Shown: positions 23,760 to 32,381, counted from the first letter of the stretch. The stretch is DNA of 42,821 nt from an uncultured Collinsella sp. (GCA_902491395.1 CABUHO010000021.1:1-42821); one strand, 5' to 3'. The notes: generated by a model from the sequence alone, not told the origin. Program-made: numbers and translations.

Positions 23760-24379
23760 TCCGCGTGTTAATTGTCGAAGATCAGGCCATCCTGCGCGAG
23801 AGCCTGGCGCGCTCCGTTGGCGACCAGCCCGATATGACCGTCGTTGCCGCGATCGCCGATGCCTCCGAGGCCTTGGGTGTCGCGCTCAAGGAGCGCCCGG
23901 ACATGATACTGATGGACGTGTGCACCGAACACGATTCAAACGGCATCGTGGCGGCGGCACGCATCAAGGAGCAGCTGCCCGAGTGTCGCATCATTATCAT
24001 GACAGGCATGCCCGAGATCACCTTTGTCGATCAGGCCCGCGAGGCGGGCGTCGATAGCTTTGTGTACAAGAACGTCGGTATCGACGAGCTGTTCGCCGTG
24101 ATGCGCTCCACGTTGGCTGGCTACTGCACGTTTCCCAAGCCGCCCGAGAGCATTTTTTCGGGTACAGCAGCCCTCGACGATGTCGAGCTATCGATTTTGC
24201 GCCTTGCCTGCGAGGGCAAAAGTCGTCGCGAGATCGCGGCCGAGCTGTTTATGAGTGAGGGCACCATCAAGCGCCGCATCTCGGAGATCCTGAGCAAGAC
24301 CGGCTACGACAACATCATGCGCCTGGCCGTGCATGCGGTGACCGAGGGCAGCATCGTTCCCAACATGGAGCGCCCGTAA
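23756..24379 (+). CDS. NarL/LuxR-family response regulator
   Basis: 207 residues, start overlapping the kinase stop (ATGA). The receiver domain (1-120) has the acidic pair in IVEDQ, phospho-acceptor Asp54 in ILMDVC, Thr83 in IIMTGM and Lys105 in FVYKN. The C-terminal LuxR-type helix-turn-helix (about 140-195) reads LACEGKSRREIAAELFMSEG then TIKRRISEILSKTG. It receives phosphate from the preceding kinase and controls unknown genes. The three genes from 20380 form one operon ending at the hairpin at 24416. Confidence 0.92.
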   Translation: MIRVLIVEDQAILRESLARSVGDQPDMTVVAAIADASEALGVALKERPDMILMDVCTEHDSNGIVAAARIKEQLPECRIIIMTGMPEITFVDQAREAGVDSFVYKNVGIDELFAVMRSTLAGYCTFPKPPESIFSGTAALDDVELSILRLACEGKSRREIAAELFMSEGTIKRRISEILSKTGYDNIMRLAVHAVTEGSIVPNMERP

Positions 24380-24415
24380 TCGACGCGCTCACCCGTGTTC
24401 CGGCGCCGCAAAGAT

Positions 24416-24456
24416 AGGCCGCCCACCGTTTCGCATCTAAAAACGGCGGGCGGCCT
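24416..24456 (+). terminator. Terminator of the two-component operon
   Basis: AGGCCGCCCACCGTTT (24416-24431) pairs with AAACGGCGGGCGGCCT (24441-24456) with one mismatch around a short A-rich loop. The second arm is followed by a partly T-rich GCTTGTA. Confidence 0.7.
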
Positions 24457-24489
24457 GCTTGTATGGGCAGTGCTGTCGGCATAAAGCGG

Positions 24490-24520
24490 CGGGGCCGCAG
24501 GATCATCTCCTGCGGCCCCG
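24490..24520 (-). terminator. Hairpin after the lipoprotein gene
   Basis: Perfect 13-base arms (24490-24502 and 24508-24520, CGGGGCCGCAGGA and its complement) flank a 5-base loop. It lies between convergent genes and could end transcription of the minus-strand cluster; CCGCTTTAT follows on that strand. Confidence 0.65.
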
Positions 24521-24570
24521 TCTGGTGTGCGCGGATGTGTCCGCCAATCCGCGGCTGTCGTGGTCTACCG

Positions 24571-25413
24571 CTACGCGATGGTTGCGCTGTAGGAGGCGAC
24601 GTCCTCGTAGGAATCGGTCAGGTAGGCGTCGATGCCGATGGTCGTGTTGACCAGGTCGTCAAGGCTGTCAAGCTCGCCGCTCGAGAACGTGAATTCCTCG
24701 GTGGCGTTGGTGCCGGGCATCAGGTGAGCCGAGAACCAGGGTTCCTTCATGGTGCCGTTGACGTTGGTCTTACCGCTGGGAGCGTAGAAGGTCAGATCCT
24801 TGTCGCTCTTGTTGGTGATGTTGACGACAAAGCCGATGTCGCCCCAGTCGTCCTTGAACTTCTCGGTGATGGTGATGGTGCACAGATCGTCATCGGCGAC
24901 GGTGACGGCGGGGGAGATTTCGACACTCTGGACGTCGTCGTCTTCGACGGCCTCATCGATCTCCTCTTCCTTTTCGGCAGCCTCGCGATCCTTCTTCACC
25001 GTGCCGGACAGATCCTTGTCGGACTTGGTGAAGACAAGATTGCCGTCATCCTCTTCGAGGATGAGTTTGCCGTCCTTGAGCTTCATGTCGTGCGACTCGT
25101 CTTCGGCGGTGATGGTCACGGTGGTGGCGTCCTTGGCCTCCCATTTAAGGTCGACAACCTCAAGGAACAGGTCGAGGGCGCCTGTGCCGTCCTCATCGAG
25201 AATCAGGACGCAGTGGACACCCCAATCCTCGAGCATCTTCATGTACTCATCGGTCAGCTCTTCGCCCTCCACGGTTCCACCCGAGAGTTCCCAGCTGCCA
25301 ACGAAGTCGGCCTTGGGGTCTTTGCCGCCGCCGCTGCAGCCCGTCAGGGCAAAGGCGAGCGCCAAGACGCATGTCAGGAATGCGAGTACGGACTTTTTGA
25401 ACGTTGTCTTCAT
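24571..25413 (-). CDS. Putative lipoprotein, last gene of the zinc-ribbon cluster
   Basis: 280 residues. A lipoprotein signal ends in ALTGC (Cys26). The mature part begins with a lipocalin-like pattern (FVGSWELSGG...LILDEDGTGALDL...WEAKDATTVTI) up to about residue 130. An acidic linker (about 135-165) follows, and then a domain resembling the DUF4352-type immunoglobulin-like fold, with ITEKFKDDWGDIGFVVNITN. Its role is unknown; such proteins are surface-exposed. It lies 80 bases downstream of the SPFH gene on the same strand and is probably co-transcribed. A ribosome site GGAGGACACC precedes its ATG. Confidence 0.75.
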   Translation of the reverse strand: MKTTFKKSVLAFLTCVLALAFALTGCSGGGKDPKADFVGSWELSGGTVEGEELTDEYMKMLEDWGVHCVLILDEDGTGALDLFLEVVDLKWEAKDATTVTITAEDESHDMKLKDGKLILEEDDGNLVFTKSDKDLSGTVKKDREAAEKEEEIDEAVEDDDVQSVEISPAVTVADDDLCTITITEKFKDDWGDIGFVVNITNKSDKDLTFYAPSGKTNVNGTMKEPWFSAHLMPGTNATEEFTFSSGELDSLDDLVNTTIGIDAYLTDSYEDVASYSATIA

Positions 25414-25493
25414 GGTGTCCTCCTTAATCGAACGAAACCCATAGAAGCAGGAGCGGGGGTGGCGGATCCCCCGCTAATTACCAGATAGAGGGG

Positions 25494-26735
25494 CTAGGGC
25501 CTGGGTGTTCCGCAGTTGCTGCAGAACTTGCCGCCGTTTTCGCTGCCGCAGTTGGGGCAGAACCACTTGGCCGGTGCCGGGGCGGGTGCGGGGCTGCCGC
25601 ACTCGGGGCAGAACTTGCCGGTGTTGGTGGCGCCGCAGCTGCAGGTCCACGTGCCGGCCGCGGGCGCGGCGGCGGGAGCCGGTGCGGGGGCGGGGGCAGG
25701 TGCCGGCTGCGGGGCGGCCTGCTGCTGTGCCTGGCCGGCGGCGAACAGCTGGCTGGCGTTCATGCCGCCCATGCCACCTGCCATGCCCATGCCCATAAAG
25801 CCTGCCATCGCGCCGTTGGGATTGGCGGCTGCCGCGCGCATTGCGTCGCTCTGGGCGCTGGCGATGTTGGCTGCCGCCATGGTGGGATCGCGCATGACTG
25901 CGGCTTTCTGCAGATCCTTGATCATCTGCTCGTCCTCTTGCGAGGCGGCGATGGAGTTGACGCCAAAGCTCACAATCTCGACGCCGCGCAGGTCACGCCA
26001 GTCGGCAGAGAGGACCTCGTTGAGCGCGCGGGCGAGCTCGGTGGTGTGGCCGGGGATGGCGCTGTAGCGGATGCCCATTTCCGAGATCTTGGCAAAGGCG
26101 GGCTGCAGGGCGGTGAGCAGCTCGGACTTAAGCTGGCTGTCGATCTTGTCGCGCGTGTAGCTATCGGTCACGTTGCCGCACACGTTGGTGTAGAACAGCA
26201 GCGGGTTGGTGATGCGGTACGAGTACTCGCCGTTGCAGCGCACGGAGATGTCAACGTCCAGGCCAATGTTGTTATCGACCACGCGGAAGGGCACGGGCGA
26301 GGCGGTGCCGTACTTGTTGCCGATGATCTCCTTGGTGTTGATGAAGTAGACGCGCTGGTCCTTGCCCGCGTCGCCGCCAAAGGTAAAGCGGCTGCCGATA
26401 TTGGCGAAGGTCTCCTTGATGGAATCGCCTAGGTTGCCGCTAAAGACGCTCGGCTCGCTGCCGGTATCGAAGACGAACTCACCGGGCTCCAGTGCGACTT
26501 CGATGATCTTGCCGTTTTGCACCACGAGCATGCCCTGGCCGTCGTTGACGGCGATGACGGAGCCGTTGGAGATGACGTTGTCCTCGCCGCGCGTGTTGGA
26601 GCTGCGGCCACCGGTGCGTTTGCTGCCCTTGCAGGCCAAGACGTCAGCAGGCATCGATTCGCAGTAGATAAATTCCTTCCACTGGTCGGCCATGACGCCG
26701 CCGGCAGCTCCCAATCCAGCTTTCAAGAGTCCCAT
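25494..26735 (-). CDS. SPFH-domain protein with two C-terminal zinc ribbons (YdjI-like)
   Basis: 413 residues. An N-terminal segment precedes an SPFH/band-7-like domain (about 50-270, with GMLVVQNGKIIEVALEPGEF and TDSYTRDKIDSQLKSELLTA). A Gly/Met/Gln-rich stretch and a Pro-Ala repeat (about 340-358) follow. The end holds two zinc ribbons: CSCGATNTGKFCPEC and CPNCGSENGGKFCSNC. This architecture matches Bacillus subtilis YdjI of the sigma-W-controlled pspA-ydjGHI envelope-stress operon, often annotated as virion core protein. SPFH proteins assemble into membrane-associated rings or scaffolds. The gene upstream (YdjG-like) and the next (DUF4428-like) also carry zinc ribbons. Confidence 0.85.
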   Translation of the reverse strand: MGLLKAGLGAAGGVMADQWKEFIYCESMPADVLACKGSKRTGGRSSNTRGEDNVISNGSVIAVNDGQGMLVVQNGKIIEVALEPGEFVFDTGSEPSVFSGNLGDSIKETFANIGSRFTFGGDAGKDQRVYFINTKEIIGNKYGTASPVPFRVVDNNIGLDVDISVRCNGEYSYRITNPLLFYTNVCGNVTDSYTRDKIDSQLKSELLTALQPAFAKISEMGIRYSAIPGHTTELARALNEVLSADWRDLRGVEIVSFGVNSIAASQEDEQMIKDLQKAAVMRDPTMAAANIASAQSDAMRAAAANPNGAMAGFMGMGMAGGMGGMNASQLFAAGQAQQQAAPQPAPAPAPAPAPAAAPAAGTWTCSCGATNTGKFCPECGSPAPAPAPAKWFCPNCGSENGGKFCSNCGTPRP

Positions 26736-26783
26736 GGTGATCTTCCTTTCTCGTCAAAGGCCGGGTGGTATTGGTTGGATTGC

Positions 26784-28106
26784 TTAGTCGTCCTTGTCGT
26801 CTTTCATGACAACGGTGGTCTCGGTGTGGCTGAAGGTGTCGTGCTTCTCGGTCAGGTCGAGCTCGCCGCAGTACTCGTCGGCGTGGGTGGCCTCGTTGGC
26901 CGTCTTGAGCTGGCCTACCAGTAGCACGTCTCCGATAATCACGATGATCAGCGGCGCGATGATGTTGATGAGAATGCCCTCGACATCGAAGGTGAGGTAA
27001 TCTGGATCGAAGGCGTATTCCCCCATAAAGAGAATCTGGGAGAGGACAAATCCGATCACAAAGAACAGCCCCGAGGCGATGGCGAGCTTGGGCTTGGAGC
27101 AGGGGAGCTCGCCGACCAAGCGGCCGGTCTGGCCGTTCATGGCAAACAGGTAGCTCTTGCCGTTCCACGAGGTGGAGAGCATCCAGACGGGGAACAGGGC
27201 GTAGTCGCTGTCTTCCCAGGTGTAGTCGAGCTGCTTGCTTTCGACCGTGGCATCGTCGTATTCGTCGACGACAGTCTCGCGCAGGGCCGAGATCGTGCTT
27301 TCTTCCATACGGCGCTCGGCGCGCGCCTTGCAGGTCTCGCAGTCCTCGTCGTAACGGTTGGCGATGTAGCCGGGCATATATGCGACCGAGAACGGACGCA
27401 GCGCGTCGTAGTCAAACGGCTCAATGGCGTCCAGGTGGCCGTCGGGCATCTTGGACGATCCGTCGACGGGCACGCGCTTAAACGAGATATTGCCCTTGCG
27501 ATAGGCATCGTAGTGGTCGGTGGTCGTGACGGTTCGGTCGGATTCCTCGGTCACGGTCTCGTTGGTCGCGTCAAAGTACACTTCGCCGTCAACGCGGGCA
27601 CCGTAGAGCCAAAACGGCACGTAGACACCTTGGACCTCGTCGATGTGGTTGCCGGTGACAAAGCTCTTGGGCAGCAAGATCTTGCCCTTGTAGTGTTCCT
27701 TGAGTGCGGCCGTGACGTCGTCGCGCCCGAGCTTAAACGGAATCACCAGGTCGGGCGAGAAGTCGCCAGAGAGCTGGCCGGGCGCCACGGCGGAGTTGCC
27801 GCAGTACGGGCAGGTGGTGACGGCGACAGTGCCGTCGGACACGAGCTCGGCGCCGCACGACGAGCAGATGTAGCCGGCGTTTTGGGCGAGCTCCTGCACG
27901 GCATCGTCGGCAGCAGGTTTGGGAGCTGCGGCTGCGGCATCGGCTTTGGCATCTGCCTTGTCCTGGCGCTCGCGATAGAGGGCCTCGACTTCTTCGACTT
28001 CAAAGCGTGAGTCACAGTAGTCGCAGACAAGCTTTTGCTCGGCGCTGGCAAAATGCAGGGGACCACCGCAGGCAGGGCACTGATAGTTAACGCTCTCGAA
28101 GGCCAT
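26784..28106 (-). CDS. Zinc-ribbon membrane protein, YdjG-like
   Basis: 440 residues. Two zinc ribbons lead: CPACGG...CDYC (about 10-33) and CSSCGAELVSDGTVAVTTCPYC (split pairs, about 80-105). A third Cys pair, CETCKAR, lies near residue 258. A large soluble domain (about 115-330, with PFKLGRDDVTAALKEHYKGK and YVPFWLYGARVDGEVYFDA) precedes two membrane helices (about 340-365 and 378-402) and an acidic, histidine-containing tail. The order zinc ribbons, soluble domain and two helices is that of Bacillus YdjG, which helps hold PspA at the membrane. No pspA is in the window. It starts after GGAAAGGACC. Confidence 0.8.
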   Translation of the reverse strand: MAFESVNYQCPACGGPLHFASAEQKLVCDYCDSRFEVEEVEALYRERQDKADAKADAAAAAPKPAADDAVQELAQNAGYICSSCGAELVSDGTVAVTTCPYCGNSAVAPGQLSGDFSPDLVIPFKLGRDDVTAALKEHYKGKILLPKSFVTGNHIDEVQGVYVPFWLYGARVDGEVYFDATNETVTEESDRTVTTTDHYDAYRKGNISFKRVPVDGSSKMPDGHLDAIEPFDYDALRPFSVAYMPGYIANRYDEDCETCKARAERRMEESTISALRETVVDEYDDATVESKQLDYTWEDSDYALFPVWMLSTSWNGKSYLFAMNGQTGRLVGELPCSKPKLAIASGLFFVIGFVLSQILFMGEYAFDPDYLTFDVEGILINIIAPLIIVIIGDVLLVGQLKTANEATHADEYCGELDLTEKHDTFSHTETTVVMKDDKDD

Positions 28107-28130
28107 GATCGGTCCTTTCCGTGCCGGAGG

Positions 28131-28868
28131 CTATGCGCCGATGGCGCCGCCGCAGTATTCGCAGCGCCCACTGGCATCGGGAATGGTGGTGGCTCCGCAG
28201 AAGGGGCAGGTCACCGCGGTCTTGGGGGCCTTGGCGGCCACGACGCTGTCGCGCGTCTCCTGGCGCAGCTGCACCAGCGCGTCGCGGACCTCGGTTGCCT
28301 GGCGCTTGGCCTCGCGGTATTCGATGGAGCCGCGCTGATCGATGGTGGAGTCGTTTACGCGCAGGTTGATCTCGGTAAAGTAGGGCGTGTTGACGTGAAT
28401 GGTCAGATTAAAGTCGTAATCCAGGTCGTAGCGCGGCGGGTTGTAGCTCTCGCGCTCGCCGTCCTTGGTCTCGCGATAGATTTCGGTGCGATGCTCGTCG
28501 ATATCCATATCGCAGCCGAGTACCTGCGAGAACTCGATGATGTCGGGATTGGCGTCGCGCCAGCGGCTCTGCGAGGTGATGATCAGCAGGCCCGCGTCCT
28601 CATCGAGCATGATGTTGGTGCGCCCGGCAGAAAGCGTGCGCGTGGGGTTGAACGAAGACAGGCGCTCGGCGTTGGCCTCGCGGTAGGCGAGCTGCTCGCG
28701 GATATCGTCCGCGGTGCTGGAGCGATAGCCGTGGAAGTAGGGGGAGAGCTTGCCGGCACACTCTTTGCACAGGTAGCCTTCATTGATTTTTGTCTTACCT
28801 AGAAGTCCCAGCTCGGTACCGCAAATCGCGCACTCTTTCTTCTCGAACATCTTGTCAAAGAAGCCCAT
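28131..28868 (-). CDS. DUF4428-like protein with N- and C-terminal zinc ribbons
   Basis: 245 residues, first gene of the minus-strand cluster. It begins with MGFFDKMFEKKECAICG, a pattern seen in DUF4428 proteins: a ribbon of CAIC and CKEC pairs (residues 13-37) around LGLLGKTKINEGYLC. A beta-rich middle (about 65-190, LLIITSQSRWRDANPDIIEF) may bind an unknown partner. A helical segment with AKRQATEVRDALVQLRQETR follows, and the C-terminus is a second ribbon, CPFCG...CEYCGG. No enzyme motif is visible. It probably works with the YdjG-like and SPFH proteins encoded 24 bases or more downstream. Confidence 0.75.
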   Translation of the reverse strand: MGFFDKMFEKKECAICGTELGLLGKTKINEGYLCKECAGKLSPYFHGYRSSTADDIREQLAYREANAERLSSFNPTRTLSAGRTNIMLDEDAGLLIITSQSRWRDANPDIIEFSQVLGCDMDIDEHRTEIYRETKDGERESYNPPRYDLDYDFNLTIHVNTPYFTEINLRVNDSTIDQRGSIEYREAKRQATEVRDALVQLRQETRDSVVAAKAPKTAVTCPFCGATTIPDASGRCEYCGGAIGA

Positions 28869-28993
28869 GGCTGCCTCCCATCAACTGGTAGCGTGTGTCA
28901 CTTTTGATGATGGGGGAGTGCGCAGCCTTTCACGATACCCAGACGGCTCAACGAGTCTCCACAACTGGGACACATGGCCCATTTTTTGACTAG

Positions 28994-29049
28994 TCATTGG
29001 GGACGTACTTAAATGAGTGAAACTACTCATTTAAGTACGTCCCCAATGA
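28994..29049. repeat. 25-base perfect inverted repeat with GGGGACGTACTT core
   Basis: Arms 28994-29018 and 29025-29049 are exact complements (TCATTGGGGACGTACTTAAA at the start of arm 1) around GAAACT. It is a head-to-head pair of the short palindrome seen alone at 20124, 35863 and 37249. The 28869-28993 stretch holds the likely promoter of the zinc-ribbon cluster, but no clear box was found. Confidence 0.8.
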
Positions 29050-29061
29050 GTGCCACAGAAT

Positions 29062-29125
29062 GAGAGTGGATAATCTCCCGTTTTTGGCCTGTTTGTGGGC
29101 TCAAAGTGGGAGATTATCCACTCTC
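29062..29125. repeat. Hairpin repeat GAGAGTGGATAATCTCCC, copy 2
   Basis: Perfect 18-base arms (29062-29079 and 29108-29125) enclose a 28-base loop nearly identical to those at 20181 and 37174. Flanking bases CACAGAAT and TCATTTGGGTGTCC are shared with the other copies. A fragment GGGGACACTCTTTGTCGA (29166-29183) recurs at 37282. Confidence 0.8.
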
Positions 29126-29201
29126 GTCATTTGGGTGTCCAAAAATCCCCGCTCGTTTGGCGCCTGGGGACACTCTTTGTCGAATGTGGGCGTCGCCCTT
29201 G

Positions 29202-30713
29202 CTATGCCACAGTCACGGCGACCTGGGTGTAGCGGGTGCAGGGGCGCTCGGCGCGCGTCTGCACGGTGAGGGTGAGCACAAAGCGGTCGCCGGGTCGTGC
29301 GTCGGCGGGCACGATGAAAGTGGCATCCTCCGTGCATTCTTGCCACAGCGACAGATCCTGGACGCCTGCATAGCTCGACGGGTCTACGGCGACATCCCAA
29401 TGCGCATCGAAGCCCCTGCCGTCGGGGTCGACGATGGTCGCTGCAAGGTCGATGCGCTCGCCGGCTGCGGCGCTGCGGTCGGCCGTGACCTCGACAACAT
29501 GTGCCGGATGCGAGCAGGCTGCCGGCACATGGGCACACCATTGCGCGCGGACGGCAAAGTCTTCCTGATAGGCGCGCAGGTAGGGATTGGGATTGTCGTC
29601 TTCGGGCGTGCCGAGGGCGGCAAAACCGGCGGGCGCGTTCGCATCGGGATGCCCATCAAAAAACATGCGTCCCAGCAGCGTATCGAAGCCGCGGTCGTCG
29701 ATACCGCGCAGGCCAAACGGCAGCAGCGGAATATAGGTCATGCTGTCGCCTTCGGCCATAAAATCGCCGCGCTCAAACTGCATCGCGGGCATGCCTTCCA
29801 GGCCCCAATCCAGACGGGCATGCTTGCCAAACTGAAAGCGCTCGGGCTCGTTTTCGTAGACCTTGCCGTCACCATAGAGCATATAACGTGCCATGAGGGG
29901 ACCGTTGCCCTGTGTGAGGTTCTGCGCAGGCCAAGGAGCCTTAAACAGCGGCAGCGTATCGGGCTGAGCTGTTTTGGCGTCGACATAGCCGCCATACATA
30001 TAGGGAACACGCCAAAAGATGAGCTCAGGAAAGAGCTCGCGCCCATGGTCGAGCCACGAGTTGTCCTGTCCCACGCCATCGGCAACGCCCATCACGCGCA
30101 CCTTCTGATAGACCTGCTGCTGCACGGCGGGCCACTCGGGCGTGGCGCGATAGCGCTCGGCAATACTCATGAGGGCGCGAACGATCGTATTCATACCACC
30201 CCAGCTGAGCAACCATAACGTACGCGGATCATCATCTAAAATCGCCTGCGCAATTACGCGAGACCCCTCAGTTTCCTCAGTCACATCACCCTCAAAGGCA
30301 ACATTTCCCACAAAGGTGCGCTCGATCATCTGGGCGGGCGTGGGAAACGGCGGCTCACCGGCAGCGGCCGCATTTGCCTGCAACTGCGGCCAAGCCTGGG
30401 CATATTCATTGCTCCAGAGGCTCTCAATCCAATGCTCGGGAAACGGCCGATACTCACGAAGCTCGCCGGCTAGCGGATCGGGCTCATGAGGCACAACAGC
30501 CCACTCATAAGAGCGCCGCCCTTTGGTCCGCCAATGCGAATTCACCTCGCCGAGCGTATGAACCCCATCCCCAAGAAAGTGATACTGCGAAGCCGTATAC
30601 ACCACAGCCTGAACATCAAGCAAGTTGAGATACAGAGCCAAATGAACAAGCGAGTTCATATCATCGACTTCCATATCAGTGGTAATAATCACCCGAGTCA
30701 ACTTCTGGGACAT
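29202..30713 (-). CDS. DUF1593 (nucleoside-hydrolase-like, Sde182 type) protein
   Basis: 503 residues from the ATG at 30713, preceded by GGAG at a good distance; eight further codons upstream are open but lack support. The N-terminus RVIITTDMEVDDMNSLVHLA copies the Asp-rich calcium site of nucleoside hydrolases. The domain runs to about residue 300 (WLLSWGGMNTIVRALMSI). After it comes a beta-sandwich tail (about 405-503) typical of the DUF1593/Sde182 family found in polysaccharide-degradation loci. No signal peptide is present, so it acts in the cytoplasm. It may cleave an N- or O-glycosidic bond in a sugar derivative; the true substrate is unknown. The upstream gene, an esterase, lies in the same direction. 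Confidence 0.8.
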   Translation of the reverse strand: MSQKLTRVIITTDMEVDDMNSLVHLALYLNLLDVQAVVYTASQYHFLGDGVHTLGEVNSHWRTKGRRSYEWAVVPHEPDPLAGELREYRPFPEHWIESLWSNEYAQAWPQLQANAAAAGEPPFPTPAQMIERTFVGNVAFEGDVTEETEGSRVIAQAILDDDPRTLWLLSWGGMNTIVRALMSIAERYRATPEWPAVQQQVYQKVRVMGVADGVGQDNSWLDHGRELFPELIFWRVPYMYGGYVDAKTAQPDTLPLFKAPWPAQNLTQGNGPLMARYMLYGDGKVYENEPERFQFGKHARLDWGLEGMPAMQFERGDFMAEGDSMTYIPLLPFGLRGIDDRGFDTLLGRMFFDGHPDANAPAGFAALGTPEDDNPNPYLRAYQEDFAVRAQWCAHVPAACSHPAHVVEVTADRSAAAGERIDLAATIVDPDGRGFDAHWDVAVDPSSYAGVQDLSLWQECTEDATFIVPADARPGDRFVLTLTVQTRAERPCTRYTQVAVTVA

Positions 30714-30842
30714 AGGAACAGCTCCAATCAAAATCAATTCAGCCAGTTACGCGCAAGGCAAGACGGGACCCACGCCCCCATCGCCCGCGACCCGGCGGCC
30801 CGCCGGAAGCGGCCGACCAGCGTTTCGAACAACGTTAACTTA

Positions 30843-30969
30843 GGGGGCTCTGACCTTTAGTTTTGTAAACATTCCGCAGCGCGAGCCCCGCTTATCCGAT
30901 GCTCCGAAGGAGCAGGATAAGCGGGGCTCATGCGCGAGGACGTTTACAAAACTAAAGGCCAGAGCCCCC
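30843..30969. repeat. 127-base nested inverted repeat (long hairpin)
   Basis: The outer 28-base arms (30843-30870 and 30942-30969) differ at one base and contain TTTTGTAAAC and GTTTACAAAA. Inside lies a perfect 15-base stem, GAGCCCCGCTTATCC (30883-30897) with 30915-30929, capped by TGCTCC-GAA-GGAGCA. It lies between two minus-strand genes, directly after the esterase stop. It could be a terminator, an RNA element or a transposable palindrome. No gene is seen from 30714 to 30979. Confidence 0.8.
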
Positions 30970-30979
30970 GATGGGATGG

Positions 30980-32317
30980 TTACCTCGAAACCCTGGCCGA
31001 CCACTCCCAGCAGCCCACCGGCTCGCCGTCGATGAGTACGTTGCCCCCGTCGAAGTCTTGATAACACAGGTCGTTGAATTGGTGGATCCACACGCCGTGG
31101 TTGAACGTCTTCTTGGCCGAGCCGTCGGCCTCGCGATACACGCCGGTCAGGTCCTCGACATGGCTAAAGTAGGTGAGGTGCACGTTGGCGCCGGCACCGC
31201 GCAGGCGCGCGAACAGCGGCAGCACGGTCTGTTGCGGGTGCACGAGCTCGTCGCCCTTGGAGTGCGTAAACCACAGCGGCGTCTTGGCGAGCGCGGCCAC
31301 GTCCTCGTCCGTGGCGTTGTACCACGGGGCGCAGCAGGGAAGGCCCGCGGCGAAGAAATCGGGGTAGTCGGCGCACAGGCGCAGGGTCATAAAGCCGCCG
31401 TTGGAAAGGCCGGCGACCACGATGCGGTCGGTGTCGATGCGGTCGGCATGCTCGGCGACAAACTCGTCGATAAGCGCCTTGAGCACGGAGGAGTAGATGC
31501 TCTGGTTGGAGCGACCGAGTTGCTCGACGCCGTTGTCCATCCAAAACGTGGGCGACTGCGGCACGAGCACCCAGGCAAAGCCGCCGAAGTAGCGCTGGAT
31601 CTGCGCCTGGCTAATGGCCGTCACGCGGTTGCCGATATAGGCGCGCGTGGCGCCTTCGCCTTGCGTGGCGCCCTTGCCCTCGCCGGCGCCGTGCAGATAC
31701 ACCACGAGCGGTGCCTTTTGGGGCACGACCGTCGCCTCGGGCGCAAAGGGGTTGAAGCATGCCGAGTCTTCGGCCTTAAAGCTGGGCTCAAAGAAGCCGT
31801 ATTCGAGCGCGATGCCGTCGACGGTGGTCTTTTGCGTGGCGTTGCTCCAGCCTTTGAGCGCGGGGCAGATATCGCCACGGCAGGTGTCGAAGACCAGGCC
31901 GCAGGTGGGATCGTCGCCGTCGTTGCCGGGAAGAGCTGTGAGCTGCGTGATGCGCAGCTGGTCATCGAGCATGCGCGAGCCCATGACGCCGCCTTCGATC
32001 TTTTTGGTCAGGCGCTGCTCGGCGACCTCGAGCGCCACATGGGTGCCCACGGCGAGCTTACGTCCGTTCTCGTCGCACGGATATGCGGCGAGAATGTTGA
32101 TGTAACCCACGGAGGGCGCGGCATGGTCGGCGCCGCGCTCCTTGCGCATCAGAACCTCGCCCGAGCGCTCGTGACGCTCTACATATATATGGAAGGTGTT
32201 CGCGTCGATGTCGTTGGCGCGCACGGTGCAGGGCAGGTCGAGTACGACCTTGCTGATCCAGGGGCCAAAGTCGCCCAAGGTGGTGACGGTTGCGTAGGTA
32301 CACAATTTGAGCTCCAT
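30980..32317 (-). CDS. Alpha/beta-hydrolase esterase with Ig-like N-terminal domain
   Basis: 445 residues, start supported by GGGAGGCAG. The N-terminal 130 or so residues are beta-rich and resemble the immunoglobulin-like domain of EstA-type esterases. The hydrolase domain (about 165-440) has the oxyanion segment YLHGAGEG (207-214), the nucleophile elbow GLSNGGFM (Ser305), an Asp in the THSKGDELVHP segment, and a late His in FNHGVWIHQ. No signal peptide is present, so it is cytoplasmic. It probably removes acyl groups from plant-derived sugars, in keeping with neighbouring glycosidases, but peptidase-like activity is not excluded. A perfect palindrome ACTAAACATGTTTAGT lies 49 bases upstream. 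Confidence 0.8.
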   Translation of the reverse strand: MELKLCTYATVTTLGDFGPWISKVVLDLPCTVRANDIDANTFHIYVERHERSGEVLMRKERGADHAAPSVGYINILAAYPCDENGRKLAVGTHVALEVAEQRLTKKIEGGVMGSRMLDDQLRITQLTALPGNDGDDPTCGLVFDTCRGDICPALKGWSNATQKTTVDGIALEYGFFEPSFKAEDSACFNPFAPEATVVPQKAPLVVYLHGAGEGKGATQGEGATRAYIGNRVTAISQAQIQRYFGGFAWVLVPQSPTFWMDNGVEQLGRSNQSIYSSVLKALIDEFVAEHADRIDTDRIVVAGLSNGGFMTLRLCADYPDFFAAGLPCCAPWYNATDEDVAALAKTPLWFTHSKGDELVHPQQTVLPLFARLRGAGANVHLTYFSHVEDLTGVYREADGSAKKTFNHGVWIHQFNDLCYQDFDGGNVLIDGEPVGCWEWSARVSR

Positions 32318-32365
32318 GAGCTGCCTCCCTTACGCCGCGAATGCCTGGCATCTGCGGCAATACAA

Positions 32366-32381
32366 ACTAAACATGTTTAGT
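32366..32381. promoter_or_regulatory. Perfect 16-base palindrome, likely LacI-type operator (esterase side)
   Basis: ACTAAACATGTTTAGT lies 49 bases before the esterase start. It has the size and symmetry of a LacI-family operator and shares TAAAC half-sites with the region before the isomerase operon. Confidence 0.6.
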
